Assembly (NCBI GenBank): GCA_017961575.1
Contig: JAGCXA010000007.1
Coordinates: 1-63,132 of the forward strand
Origin: Clostridia bacterium
Lineage (GTDB): Bacteria > Bacillota > Clostridia > Oscillospirales > CAG-272
Direction: 5' to 3'
DNA: 63,132 bases
Below are positions 17,667-25,608 of this stretch, one piece after another. Below the pieces are notes generated by a model. That model did no database searches. It saw nothing but the letters and a program-made list of their open reading frames with translations, and was not told the origin of the DNA. The first letter of the stretch is position 1; each line of letters begins with the position of its first letter. Both the position numbers and the translations under genes were made by a program.

Positions 17667-17798
17667 ATGAACGAAAAAAAGACCTACGAATCTGCTGAGA
17701 TCAAGATCGTACTTCTCGGTCGTGATATGCTCATCACCTCGGGCGGATCGCTCGGAGAGAACGATTGGGACGAATTCAACTTCAGCTCTCTCGGCTGA
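17667..17798 (+). CDS. 43-aa peptide of the LITSGG type (copy 1)
   Basis: A small ORF with GAAAGGGG Shine-Dalgarno at 17651-17658. ATG 17667 is preferred over in-frame ATG 17661, which is too close to it. The product runs KKTYESAEIKIVLLGRDMLI, then TSGGSLGENDWDEFNF, ending SSLG. It has no Cys and no signal peptide: an N-terminal charged part, a hydrophobic centre, a Gly-Gly, then an acidic tail. A second copy at 32407-32532 is identical at about 30 of 39 aligned positions, which supports both being real genes. Function unknown; the size and leader/GG/core layout recall peptide precursors, but no maturase gene is nearby. Confidence 0.8.
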   Translation: MNEKKTYESAEIKIVLLGRDMLITSGGSLGENDWDEFNFSSLG

Positions 17799-17899
17799 GG
17801 ATGAACCCGCGCCGCACGGACGAAAAGCGAAAGGGACTATCTCAAATCCGATCCCGTTTTCCGCTCCGTGCGGATTCGCTACGGCATAACGCAAACAAA

Positions 17900-17936
17900 G
17901 GAAAGCGCCCGCAACCGGGCGCTTTCCTCTTTTCTC
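17900..17936 (+). terminator. Terminator of the surface-protein/peptide cassette
   Basis: GGAAAGCGCCCG (17900-17911) pairs with CGGGCGCTTTCC (17916-17927), followed by TCTTTTCT. A 12-bp perfect stem. Confidence 0.85.
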
Positions 17937-17945
17937 CCCTTCTTT

Positions 17946-18411
17946 CTTCTGTCTCTTTCGCGCGGCGCAGGGGTCAAGGGGTCCCCCGCCGCATATCGCG
18001 TTGCGCCCCGCGCAACATCTCGCGTTTTGCCGCGGCGCGGCAAAACATATCGCGTCCGCTCGGCGGACATATCGCGCGGAACGCTTCGCGTTCCGCCTCC
18101 CCTTCTGTCTCTTTCGCGCGGCGCAGGGGTCAAGGGGTCCCCCGCCGCATATCGCGTTGCGCCCCGCGTAACATCTCGCGTATTGCCGCGGTGCGGCAAA
18201 ACATATCGCGTCCGCTCTGCGGACATCTCGCGCGGAACGCTTCGCGTTCCGCCTCCCCTTCTGTCTCTTTCGCGCGGCGCAGGGGTCAAGGGGTCCCCCG
18301 CCGTATCTCGCGTTGCGCCCCGCGCAACGTCTCGCGTTTTGCCGCGGTGCGGCAAAACATATCGCGTCCGCACGGCGGACATCTCGCGCGGAACGCTTCG
18401 CGTTCCGCATT
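17946..18411. repeat. Three tandem copies of a 156-bp hairpin-rich repeat
   Basis: Copies begin at 17946, 18102 and 18258, an exact 156-bp period; the third is slightly short. Each copy begins CTTCTGTCTCTTTCGCGCGG, then has four hairpins (GTTGC/GCAAC, TTTGCCGC/GCGGCAAA, GTCCGC/GCGGAC, GCGGAAC/GTTCCGC) separated by ATATCGC or ATCTCGC linkers. Differences between copies fall mostly in loops and linkers (for example TCG, TCT and ACG in the third hairpin loop). It is not a CRISPR: no unique spacers. The architecture matches the arrays at 12451 and 34371. Confidence 0.93.
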
Positions 18412-18509
18412 CATATCTTCCAATTTCCGTTTTTTCCCCTTTCTCGGTTTTTGGTGAATATGTGCAACAAAACGACCGAAAGCCTCCCGATTTTCCCGAT
18501 TATGCGAAC

Positions 18510-18539
18510 TTGACTTCCGCGCCCTTTCCGTGGTATAAT
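18510..18539 (+). promoter_or_regulatory. Promoter of the purine operon
   Basis: TTGACT (18510-18515), 18-bp spacer, TATAAT (18534-18539) with TGG extended -10. Transcription would start just before the ZTP riboswitch. Confidence 0.85.
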
Positions 18540-18554
18540 GAAACCGTAATCAGA

Positions 18555-18630
18555 GGTCCCCCGTGACTGACGGGTAATTGCAGAGTACTGCAAGGGAGCG
18601 GGGGGCAATAGCAGCCGACCGTCTGGGTTC
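18555..18630 (+). promoter_or_regulatory. ZTP (pfl) riboswitch
   Basis: The conserved pfl/ZTP blocks are present: CCCCGTGACTGACGGG (18558-18573), GGGAGCGGGGG (18594-18605), and the 3' block CCGACCGTCTGGGT (18615-18628). The middle hairpin is TTGCAGAGTACTGCAA (18578-18593). ZTP/ZMP signals shortage of 10-formyl-THF, and ZTP riboswitches switch on purine and folate genes. Here it precedes eleven genes including purH and fhs, the enzymes whose failure makes ZMP accumulate. Confidence 0.88.
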
Positions 18631-18668
18631 AGTTTTGTTCCATAACTTGACTGCGCCCTTTTTCGTTT
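18622..18668 (+). terminator. Possible expression-platform terminator of the ZTP riboswitch
   Basis: GGGTTCAGTT (18625-18634) can pair imperfectly with AACTTGA...GCGCCC (18644-18658), followed by TTTTTCGTTTTT. It overlaps the CTGGG of the aptamer 3' block, so ligand binding and terminator formation would be mutually exclusive. The stem is interrupted, so this is tentative. Confidence 0.45.
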
Positions 18669-18687
18669 TTCGGAAAGGAGAAAGATG

Positions 18688-19176
18688 ATGAAAAAAGTCG
18701 GAATCGTGATGGGAAGCGACAGCGACCTGCCGATCGTACAGAAAGCGGCGGATACTTTGCGCGCCTTCGGCGTACCCTTCGAGACCCACGTCTACTCCGC
18801 GCACCGCACGCCTGCGGAGGCGGCGGAGTTTGCCCGCGGGGCGGAGTCAAACGGGTTCGGAGTCCTGATCGCCGCCGCCGGGATGGCGGCGCACCTTGCC
18901 GGCGCCATCGCGGCGCAGACCACCCTTCCCGTGATCGGGATCCCCTGCCAATCGAATACGCTCGACGGCATTGACGCTCTTCTCTCTACGGTACAGATGC
19001 CCTCCGGGATCCCGGTGGCGACCGTAGCGATCAACGGAGGCGCCAATGCCGCTTTACTTGCCGTCGAGATCCTCGCGCTCGGAGAGCCCGCGCTCGCCGA
19101 GCAACTGAAAGCCAAGCGCGCGCGCGACGCCGCCGCCGTCCTTGAAAAGGACGCGAAGATCGCCGAGCGCATCTGA
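18688..19176 (+). CDS. purE: N5-carboxyaminoimidazole ribonucleotide mutase
   Basis: PurE, 162 aa, interconverts N5-CAIR and CAIR. GSDSDLP (near residue 8), SAHRTP (near 39) and [11 protein letters not shown] (near 69) are class I PurE motifs; class II enzymes, which use AIR and CO2 directly, typically have SAHKGP. No purK (which makes N5-CAIR) is in the operon or window. ATG 18685 and ATG 18688 are both possible; the second has better spacing from AAGGAG (18675-18680). It is first gene of the ZTP-controlled operon. Confidence 0.96.
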   Translation: MKKVGIVMGSDSDLPIVQKAADTLRAFGVPFETHVYSAHRTPAEAAEFARGAESNGFGVLIAAAGMAAHLAGAIAAQTTLPVIGIPCQSNTLDGIDALLSTVQMPSGIPVATVAINGGANAALLAVEILALGEPALAEQLKAKRARDAAAVLEKDAKIAERI

Positions 19177-19214
19177 CGCCGTATCAATTTTATTATAATA
19201 TAAGGAGAACCACC

Positions 19215-19901
19215 ATGAAACTCGTCTACACCGGGAAAACCAAAAACGTCTTCGCACTCGACAACGGCAACTATCTTCTGAAATTCAAGGACGACTGCAC
19301 CGGAAAAGACGGCGTCTTCGATCCCGGCGAGAACTCGGTCGGTCTGACGATCGAGGGCGTGGGCGACGTCAATCTCCGGATGTCGATCTACTTCTTCGAG
19401 AAGATCAACGCCGCCGGCATCAAGACCCATTACGTCAAGGCGAATCTCGCCGACACGACGATGGAAGTGATCCCCGGCAAGGTCTTCGGACACGGGCTCG
19501 AAGTCATCTGCCGCTACAAGGCGGTCGGGAGCTTCTTCCGCCGCTACGGCGAATACGTCGCCGAGGGCGCCGATCTGCCCGCCTACGTCGAGATGACCTT
19601 CAAGAACGACGAGAAGGGCGATCCGCTCGTCACCCGCGACGGACTCGAAGTCCTCGGCGTGATGACCGGAAAACAGTACGACGAGATCAAGGATATGACC
19701 AAGAAGATCACCAAGATCGTCGCCGACGATCTTCTTGCGAAGGGGCTCGTCCTCTACGACATCAAGTTCGAGTTCGGCTACGACAAGGACGGGAACGTGA
19801 TGCTGATCGACGAGATCGCGTCGGGCAATATGCGGGTCTACAAGGACGGCAAGTACGTCGATCCGATGACCCTCTCCGACCTCTTCTTCGCCGCGAAGTA
19901 A
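19215..19901 (+). CDS. purC: Phosphoribosylaminoimidazole-succinocarboxamide synthase
   Basis: SAICAR synthetase, 228 aa, joins aspartate to CAIR using ATP. It starts [12 protein letters not shown] (the KxxYxGKTK nucleotide-binding motif) and carries [31 protein letters not shown] and the C-terminal [20 protein letters not shown] with the DEI/D signature. The length is typical of short bacterial PurC. ATG 19215 has AAGGAG at 19202-19207. purF follows after 4 bp. Confidence 0.95.
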   Translation: MKLVYTGKTKNVFALDNGNYLLKFKDDCTGKDGVFDPGENSVGLTIEGVGDVNLRMSIYFFEKINAAGIKTHYVKANLADTTMEVIPGKVFGHGLEVICRYKAVGSFFRRYGEYVAEGADLPAYVEMTFKNDEKGDPLVTRDGLEVLGVMTGKQYDEIKDMTKKITKIVADDLLAKGLVLYDIKFEFGYDKDGNVMLIDEIASGNMRVYKDGKYVDPMTLSDLFFAAK

Positions 19902-19905
19902 GCGG

Positions 19906-21342
19906 ATGAGCGGATTCTTCGGAGCGGTCAGCCGGAGAAGCGTTCTCTCCGACGTCTTTTTCGGCACCGATTATCACTCCCACCTCGGCACGCAGAGCGC
20001 CGGAATCGCGGCGTTCTCCGCCGAAGCGGGGTTCCAGAGAAAGATCCACAACATCCAGAACGCCCCCTTCCGCACCCAGTTCGAGGGCATCCTCGAACAG
20101 ATGGACGGCACGGCGGCGATCGGGATGATCAACGACACCGACCCGCAGCCGCTGCTGATGCGTTCGTCGTGGGGAACCTACGCGCTCTCCTTCGTCGGGA
20201 CGGTCAACAACGCGGAGGCGTTGGTGCGCGCCTATCTTTCCGAGACCAACGGGCAGATGAACGCCACCTCGCGCGGGGGGGTCAACGCGACCGAACTGAT
20301 CGGCGCGTATATCAGCCGCAAAAACAGTTTCGTCGAGGGGATCCGCTACGCGCAGGAGAAGATCGACGGAACGGCGCTGATCCTGATCCTGACCGAGCGC
20401 GGCACGATCATCGCCGCGCGGGACAAAGACGGGCGCTTGCCCGTCCGGGTCGGCAAAAACCGGGACGGCTACTGCGTCTCGTTCGAGCATTTCGCCTACG
20501 AAAAACTCGGCTACAAGAACGCCTATGACCTTCGCCCCGGCGAGATCGTCGAGATCACGAAGGACGGGATTGAGGTGCTGTTCGAGGGCTACGAGGAAAT
20601 GCACATCTGCTCCTTCCTCTGGTCGTACTACGGGTTCCCGACCTCGACCTACGAGGGCGTGAACGTCGAGGCGATGCGCTACCGCAACGGCGGCATTATG
20701 GCGGAAAACGACGAAAAGAACGGCAAACTGCCGAAAGCCGACTTCGTCGCGGGCGTCCCCGACTCCGGCACCCCGCACGCCATCGGCTACTCGAACAAGA
20801 GCCATATCCCCTTCGCCCGCCCCTTCATCAAGTACACTCCGACCTGGCCGCGCAGTTTTATGCCGTCGAGCCAGAAGGAGCGGAACCGGATCGCCCGGAT
20901 GAAGCAGGTTCCGGTCGACGAGCTGATCGAGGGACGCGAACTGCTCTTCGTCGACGACTCGATCGTCCGCGGCACCCAGATCCGCGAGACCGTCGAATTC
21001 CTCTATGAGAGCGGCGCGAAAAAGGTACATATGCGCTCCGCCTGCCCGCCGATCATGTACGGATGCAAATACCTGAACTTCACCCGTTCGACGGGCGATA
21101 TGGAACTGCTCACCCGCAACGTCATCCTCGAACTCGAAGGCGAGGAGGGAATGAACCACCTCGACGAGTACAGCGACGGATCGACCGAACGCGGAAAGCG
21201 GATGCGTGAGGCGATCTGCGAGAAGATGCACCTCGCGTCGGTGGAGTTCCAGACCCTCGACGGACTCTCGGCGGCGATCGGACTTCCGAAATGCAAACTC
21301 TGCACCTACTGCTGGAACGGAAAGGAAAAGAACGATGATTGA
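19906..21342 (+). CDS. purF: Amidophosphoribosyltransferase-like protein with degraded glutaminase site
   Basis: 478 aa. The phosphoribosyltransferase half is intact: [20 protein letters not shown] (near residue 345) is the PRPP-binding loop. Cysteines resembling the Fe-S ligands of the B. subtilis-type enzyme are present ([24 protein letters not shown]). In the N-terminal Ntn-hydrolase half, the usual catalytic Cys right after Met is Ser (MSGFFGAVS). The canonical HRGQ is HLGT ([16 protein letters not shown]), and the TRY and NG glutamine-binding segments are replaced ([16 protein letters not shown]). It probably makes phosphoribosylamine from ammonia, or relies on another glutaminase. It overlaps purM by 8 bp. 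Confidence 0.9.
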   Translation: MSGFFGAVSRRSVLSDVFFGTDYHSHLGTQSAGIAAFSAEAGFQRKIHNIQNAPFRTQFEGILEQMDGTAAIGMINDTDPQPLLMRSSWGTYALSFVGTVNNAEALVRAYLSETNGQMNATSRGGVNATELIGAYISRKNSFVEGIRYAQEKIDGTALILILTERGTIIAARDKDGRLPVRVGKNRDGYCVSFEHFAYEKLGYKNAYDLRPGEIVEITKDGIEVLFEGYEEMHICSFLWSYYGFPTSTYEGVNVEAMRYRNGGIMAENDEKNGKLPKADFVAGVPDSGTPHAIGYSNKSHIPFARPFIKYTPTWPRSFMPSSQKERNRIARMKQVPVDELIEGRELLFVDDSIVRGTQIRETVEFLYESGAKKVHMRSACPPIMYGCKYLNFTRSTGDMELLTRNVILELEGEEGMNHLDEYSDGSTERGKRMREAICEKMHLASVEFQTLDGLSAAIGLPKCKLCTYCWNGKEKNDD

Positions 21343-22378
21343 GAATTCGAGATCCAAGGCGTACGCCGACGCGGGCGTTGACATCACCGCCGGCTACCGC
21401 GCCGTCGATCTGATGAAGAGCCACATCAAGCGCACGACGACCCCCGGGGTCGTGTCGGGCATCGGCGGGTTCGGCGGGCTGTTCGCCCCCGACCTTTCCG
21501 GGATCACCGAGCCGATCCTCGTCAGCGGCACCGACGGCGTGGGCACGAAACTGAAACTCGCGTTCCTGCTCGATCGGCACAACACCGTCGGGATCGACTG
21601 CGTCGCGATGTGCGTCAACGACGTGATCTGCTGCGGCGCGAAACCTCTCTTCTTCCTCGACTATATCGCCTGCGGCAAGAACGTTCCCGAGCGCATCGCC
21701 GAGATCGTGTCGGGCGTCTGCGACGGATGCGTGCAGGCGGGCGCGGCTCTGATCGGCGGCGAGACCGCCGAGATGCCCGGCTTCTATCCCGAAAACGAAT
21801 ACGACCTCGCGGGCTACTGCACCGGGATCGTCGACCGCAGGAAGATCATCGACAACGCGACGATGAGACCCGGCGACGTCGTGATCGCGCTCCCCTCGTC
21901 GGGGGTACACTCCAACGGCTTCTCGCTCGTGCGCAAGGTCTTCGACGTCGAAAAATGCGACCTGACGAGCCCGCGAGAGGAACTCGGCGGCGTCTCGCTC
22001 GGCGACGCGCTGCTCGCCCCGACGAAGATCTACGTCAAGCCGATCCTCGCCCTGCTGGAAAAAGTGACCGTCCGCGGGATCTCGCACATCACGGGCGGCG
22101 GCTTCTACGAGAACATTCCGCGCAGCGTCCCCGACGGGCTCACCGCAGTGATCGACCGGAGCGCGGTGCGCGTTCTCCCGATCTTCGACCTGATCGCCAA
22201 AACGGGGAAGATCTCCGAGCGCGATATGTTCAACACCTTCAATATGGGCGTCGGCATGAGCGTCGTCGTCCCGGAAAAGGAGGTTGATTCGGCGCTGTCG
22301 ATCCTGAAAAACGCGGGCGAGGACGCCTACGTGATCGGACGGATCGAGTTGGGCGCCGAAAAGATCAGAATATGCTGA
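21335..22378 (+). CDS. purM: Phosphoribosylformylglycinamidine cyclo-ligase
   Basis: AIR synthetase, 347 aa, ATP-dependent ring closure of FGAM. Motifs: [41 protein letters not shown] (near residue 64), [31 protein letters not shown] and [12 protein letters not shown]. The start is ATG 21335, inside the purF end; the longer frame to 21206 is purF out of frame. The stop overlaps the formate-channel start by 7 bp. Confidence 0.96.
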   Translation: MIENSRSKAYADAGVDITAGYRAVDLMKSHIKRTTTPGVVSGIGGFGGLFAPDLSGITEPILVSGTDGVGTKLKLAFLLDRHNTVGIDCVAMCVNDVICCGAKPLFFLDYIACGKNVPERIAEIVSGVCDGCVQAGAALIGGETAEMPGFYPENEYDLAGYCTGIVDRRKIIDNATMRPGDVVIALPSSGVHSNGFSLVRKVFDVEKCDLTSPREELGGVSLGDALLAPTKIYVKPILALLEKVTVRGISHITGGGFYENIPRSVPDGLTAVIDRSAVRVLPIFDLIAKTGKISERDMFNTFNMGVGMSVVVPEKEVDSALSILKNAGEDAYVIGRIELGAEKIRIC

Positions 22379-23043
22379 AAACGGTAACGGGCAGTATTTC
22401 TGCCGCGATTATGATCTCCATCGGCGGGAGCGTGTTTCTCGCCTGCTCCGACAACCGCTACTACGGAGCGATCTTCTTCTCGGTCGCGCTGCTCTCGATC
22501 TGTTACCTCGGCTTTTATCTCTACACCGGGAAGATCGGCTACGTCGTCGCCGACCACACCCCGAAGAACCTCGCCGCGCTCGGCGTGGGGCTCGTCGGCA
22601 ACCTCGCCGTCACGTTCCCCGTCGGGATGCTGATCCGCCGCGCGATCCCCGCCCTCGGCGAGCGCGCGCAGGCGATCTGCGAAGCCAAACTCGAACAGAC
22701 CTTCGGCTCGACCCTTATCCGCGCGATCTTCTGCGGCGTTCTGATGTATATCGCCGTCGAGATCTACCGCTCGAAGAAGAGTCCGATCGGCGTCCTCTTC
22801 GGCATCCCGGTCTTCATCCTCGCGGGATTTGAGCACTCGATCGCCGATATGTTCTACTTCGGCGCGTCGGGGATCGCGGACGGCAAGATCGCCCTGTTTG
22901 AACTTGCGGCGGTGCTCGGCAACTCAATCGGAAGCGCGATCCTACCGCTCCTCGGCGTGCTCGGCGCGCTCCCGAAAAAGAAGGATCAAACCCCGATTTC
23001 GACCGAAACCCCCGTAAATGGAGGCAAAACGAATGAGGGATAA
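22372..23043 (+). CDS. Formate/nitrite transporter (FNT) family channel
   Basis: 223-aa membrane protein with about six helices. The hallmark [12 protein letters not shown] (near residue 155) contains the FNT filter region and the conserved His. [15 protein letters not shown] (about 62-76) is the second repeat-loop signature. It is shorter than FocA (about 285 aa) but spans the core fold. Position between purM and purN, with fhs at the operon end, argues for formate rather than nitrite: formate is consumed by Fhs to make the 10-formyl-THF used by PurN and AICAR transformylase. ATG 22372 overlaps the purM stop. A soluble polar C-tail (about 200-223) is present. Confidence 0.9.
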   Translation: MLKTVTGSISAAIMISIGGSVFLACSDNRYYGAIFFSVALLSICYLGFYLYTGKIGYVVADHTPKNLAALGVGLVGNLAVTFPVGMLIRRAIPALGERAQAICEAKLEQTFGSTLIRAIFCGVLMYIAVEIYRSKKSPIGVLFGIPVFILAGFEHSIADMFYFGASGIADGKIALFELAAVLGNSIGSAILPLLGVLGALPKKKDQTPISTETPVNGGKTNEG

Positions 23044-23647
23044 GACGCGGATCGCCGTCCTCGTTTCGGGCGGCGGCACCAACTTGCAGGCGCTGATCGA
23101 CGCCGAAAAGTCCGGGATCATCGAGAACGGAGAGATCGTGCTCGTGATCTCGAACAAGGCGGGCGCCTACGCCCTTGAACGCGCGAAAGCCGCCGGGATC
23201 CCGACCGTGACCTTTGAAAAGAAGGCGTGCGGAGGGCAGGAGGGTATGGAGACTGCGATCCGCGCAGCGCTTACCGACGCCCGAGTCGACCTGATCGTGC
23301 TCGCCGGATTCCTCTCGATCCTCTCGGAGGACTTCACCCGTCGCTACGACAAACGGATCCTGAACGTCCACCCGTCGCTGATCCCCGCCTTTTGCGGCGC
23401 GGGCTTCTACGGTCTCCGCGTCCACGAGGCGGCGTTGTCCCGCGGCGTGAAGGTCACGGGCGCGACGGTGCATTTCGTCAACGAGATCCCCGACGGCGGG
23501 GAAATCATCCTGCAAAAAGCCGTGAAGATCGGCAAGAACGATACCCCGGAAACCCTGCAAAAGCGCGTGATGCGTCAGGCGGAATGGAAGATCCTGCCCG
23601 CCGCCGTCGAATTGGTATCCAAACAAATGAGATATAAGGAGAATTGA
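23033..23647 (+). CDS. purN: Phosphoribosylglycinamide formyltransferase
   Basis: GAR transformylase, 204 aa, 10-formyl-THF-dependent. VLVSGGGTNLQALID at the N-terminus is the phosphate loop. Asn and His of ILNVHPSLIPAFCGAG (near residue 106) and the Asp of GATVHFVNEIPDGGEII are catalytic-site regions (the usual DEGxDxGPII is changed to NEIPDGGEII). The start ATG 23033 has GGAGG at 23020-23024; the in-frame ATG 23018 would contain that site. It overlaps the FNT gene by 11 bp. Confidence 0.95.
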   Translation: MRDKTRIAVLVSGGGTNLQALIDAEKSGIIENGEIVLVISNKAGAYALERAKAAGIPTVTFEKKACGGQEGMETAIRAALTDARVDLIVLAGFLSILSEDFTRRYDKRILNVHPSLIPAFCGAGFYGLRVHEAALSRGVKVTGATVHFVNEIPDGGEIILQKAVKIGKNDTPETLQKRVMRQAEWKILPAAVELVSKQMRYKEN

Positions 23648-23648
23648 G

Positions 23649-24368
23649 ATGAACGTTTACGAGATCAACGACGTCGCCGAACTGATCCGCGACAATTCCT
23701 ACGTCGGACGCGGCATCATCATCGGCAAGAGCAAGAACGGAAAGAAAGCCGTTACCGCCTACTTCATTATGGGGCGCAGCCGCAACAGCCGGAACCGCGT
23801 TTTCGTCGAACGCGACGGGGCGCTCTTCACCGAGCCCTTCGATCCCTCGCAGGTCGAGGATCCGTCTCTCATCATCTACGCCGCCGAACGCAACTACGAA
23901 AACAATCTGATCGTCACCAACGGCGACCAGACCGATACGATCTACGACGGACTCAAAGCCGGCAAGTGCTTCAAGAAGTCGCTGGAAAGTCGCTCGTTCG
24001 AGCCCGACTCCCCGAACTTCACCCCCCGTATCAGCGGGATCCTCACCTTCGCCGACAAGGACTTCACCTACGAGATGAGCATTCTGAAAAGCGCCGACGC
24101 GGACGGTTCCGCCTGCAACCGCTACACCTTCTCCTACACCGCTCTCCCCGGGCTGGGACACTTCATTCACACCTACGTCGGCGACGGCTCTCCGCTCCCG
24201 ACCTTCCAGGGCGAACCCGAGCGCGTCGCGATCGGCGACGATATCGACCTCTTCACCGATTCGCTCTGGGACGCGCTCAACCACGACAACCGCATCTCGC
24301 TCTTCGTCCGCTATACCGACCTCGAAACCGGCAAAGAGGACAAGCGGCTCATCAACCGGAACGCCTGA
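23649..24368 (+). CDS. IMP cyclohydrolase, PurO-type
   Basis: 239 aa. The sequence matches the archaeal-type PurO/bacterial IMP cyclohydrolase family: YVGRGIIIGKSKNGKKAVTA, YFIMGRSRNSRNRVF, FDPSQVEDPSLIIY and IVTNGDQTDTIYDGL. It closes FAICAR to IMP, the last step of the pathway. It is not related to the MGS-like domain of fused PurH. Immediately downstream is the AICAR transformylase domain alone, so the two proteins replace bifunctional PurH. ATG 23649 has AAGGAG at 23637-23642, one base after the purN stop. Confidence 0.9.
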   Translation: MNVYEINDVAELIRDNSYVGRGIIIGKSKNGKKAVTAYFIMGRSRNSRNRVFVERDGALFTEPFDPSQVEDPSLIIYAAERNYENNLIVTNGDQTDTIYDGLKAGKCFKKSLESRSFEPDSPNFTPRISGILTFADKDFTYEMSILKSADADGSACNRYTFSYTALPGLGHFIHTYVGDGSPLPTFQGEPERVAIGDDIDLFTDSLWDALNHDNRISLFVRYTDLETGKEDKRLINRNA

Positions 24369-24386
24369 AAAGGAAGGGAAACGAAA

Positions 24387-25571
24387 ATGAAAGAATTTGA
24401 ACTGAAATACGGCTGCAACCCCAACCAGAAGCCTGCGAAGATCTATATGCGCGGGGGCGAAGACCTCCCGATCGAGATCCTGAACGGCAGACCCGGCTAC
24501 ATCAACTTTCTCGACGCCTTCAACTCCTGGCAGCTCGTCAAGGAACTGAAAGAGGCGCTGGGGCTTCCCGCCGTCGCGAGCTTCAAGCACGTCAGCCCGA
24601 CGTCGGCGGCTGTCGGACTCAAACTGTCCGACAAACTGAAACGCGCCTGTTTCGTCGACGACATCGAGGGTCTTGACGACTCCCCCCTCGCCTGCGCCTA
24701 CGCCCGCGCGAGAGGCACCGACCGGATGTGCTCCTTCGGCGACTGGGTCGCGCTCTCCGACGTCTGCGACGTCACGACGGCGCAGATGATCAAGCGCGAG
24801 GTCTCGGACGGCGTGATCGCGCCGGGATACGAACCCGAGGCGCTTGAAATTCTGAAATCCAAGCGCAAGGGCGGCTACAACATCGTGAAGATCGACCCCG
24901 CCTACGTTCCCGAGGAAGCCGAGCGCAAGCAGGTCTACGGGATCACCTTCGAGCAGGGGAGAAACAACTTCAAGATCGACCGCGCCCTGCTCTCCAACAT
25001 CGTCACCAAGAACAAGGATCTGCCCGAGGCGGCGGCGCGCGATCTCATCATCTCGCTCATCACGCTCAAATACACCCAGTCGAACTCGGTCTGCTTCGCC
25101 TACGACGGGCAGGCGATCGGCGTCGGCGCGGGTCAGCAGTCGCGCATCCATTGCACCCGCCTTGCCGGAAGCAAAGCAGACACCTGGTTCCTCCGTCAAT
25201 GCGACAAGGTGCTGAACCTGCCCTTCCTGCCCACGCTCGGCAGACCCGACCGCGACAACGTGATCGACGGCTACGTCAACCAGAACGAGGAGGACGTCAC
25301 CGCCGAGGGCAACTGGCAGAAATACTTTACCAGCCGTCCCGAGCCGCTGACCGACGCCGATAAAAAGGCGTTCCTCGCAAAACAGTCGGGCGTCTCGCTC
25401 GGTTCCGACGCCTTCTTCCCGTTCAGCGACAATATCGAGCGCGCCAAGAAGAGCGGTGTCGCCTATATCGCCGAACCCGGCGGATCGATCCGCGACGATC
25501 TCGTGATCGAGTGCGCCGATAAATACGGCATGGTGATGAGCTTCACCGGAATGCGTCTGTTCCATCATTAA
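24387..25571 (+). CDS. purH: Standalone AICAR transformylase (C-terminal domain of PurH)
   Basis: 394 aa. Phosphoribosylaminoimidazolecarboxamide formyltransferase lacking the MGS-like IMP cyclohydrolase domain of normal PurH (about 510-530 aa). Motifs: LKYGCNPNQKPAKIY at the N-terminus, SFKHVSPTSAAVG with the catalytic Lys-His pair (near residue 67), KYTQSNSVCFAYDGQAIGVG, GAGQQSRIHCTRLAG and FPFSDNIERA. It uses 10-formyl-THF. The upstream PurO-type protein supplies the missing activity. A short hairpin (25577-25594) lies before purD. Confidence 0.94.
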   Translation: MKEFELKYGCNPNQKPAKIYMRGGEDLPIEILNGRPGYINFLDAFNSWQLVKELKEALGLPAVASFKHVSPTSAAVGLKLSDKLKRACFVDDIEGLDDSPLACAYARARGTDRMCSFGDWVALSDVCDVTTAQMIKREVSDGVIAPGYEPEALEILKSKRKGGYNIVKIDPAYVPEEAERKQVYGITFEQGRNNFKIDRALLSNIVTKNKDLPEAAARDLIISLITLKYTQSNSVCFAYDGQAIGVGAGQQSRIHCTRLAGSKADTWFLRQCDKVLNLPFLPTLGRPDRDNVIDGYVNQNEEDVTAEGNWQKYFTSRPEPLTDADKKAFLAKQSGVSLGSDAFFPFSDNIERAKKSGVAYIAEPGGSIRDDLVIECADKYGMVMSFTGMRLFHH

Positions 25572-25608
25572 GAGTCAGGACCGGGGAACCCCGGTCGTCG
25601 GAGGGACT

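Larger units (their letters stand above)
17799..18684. other. 886-bp non-coding region
   Basis: It contains, in order, a terminator (17900-17936), three copies of a 156-bp hairpin repeat (17946-18411), an AT-rich stretch, the purine promoter (18510-18539) and the ZTP riboswitch (18555-18630). Long open frames across the repeats are a by-product of the 156-bp (52-codon) period. Confidence 0.8.

Noticed and set aside
17946..18411. CRISPR array
   Set aside because: The repeat unit is 156 bp with no unique spacers, and no cas genes are near.
17765..18566. Overlapping open frames of over 200 codons on both strands across the repeats
   Set aside because: They arise because the 156-bp repeat unit is a multiple of three; composition is repeat-driven, there is no ribosome site and no recognisable protein.
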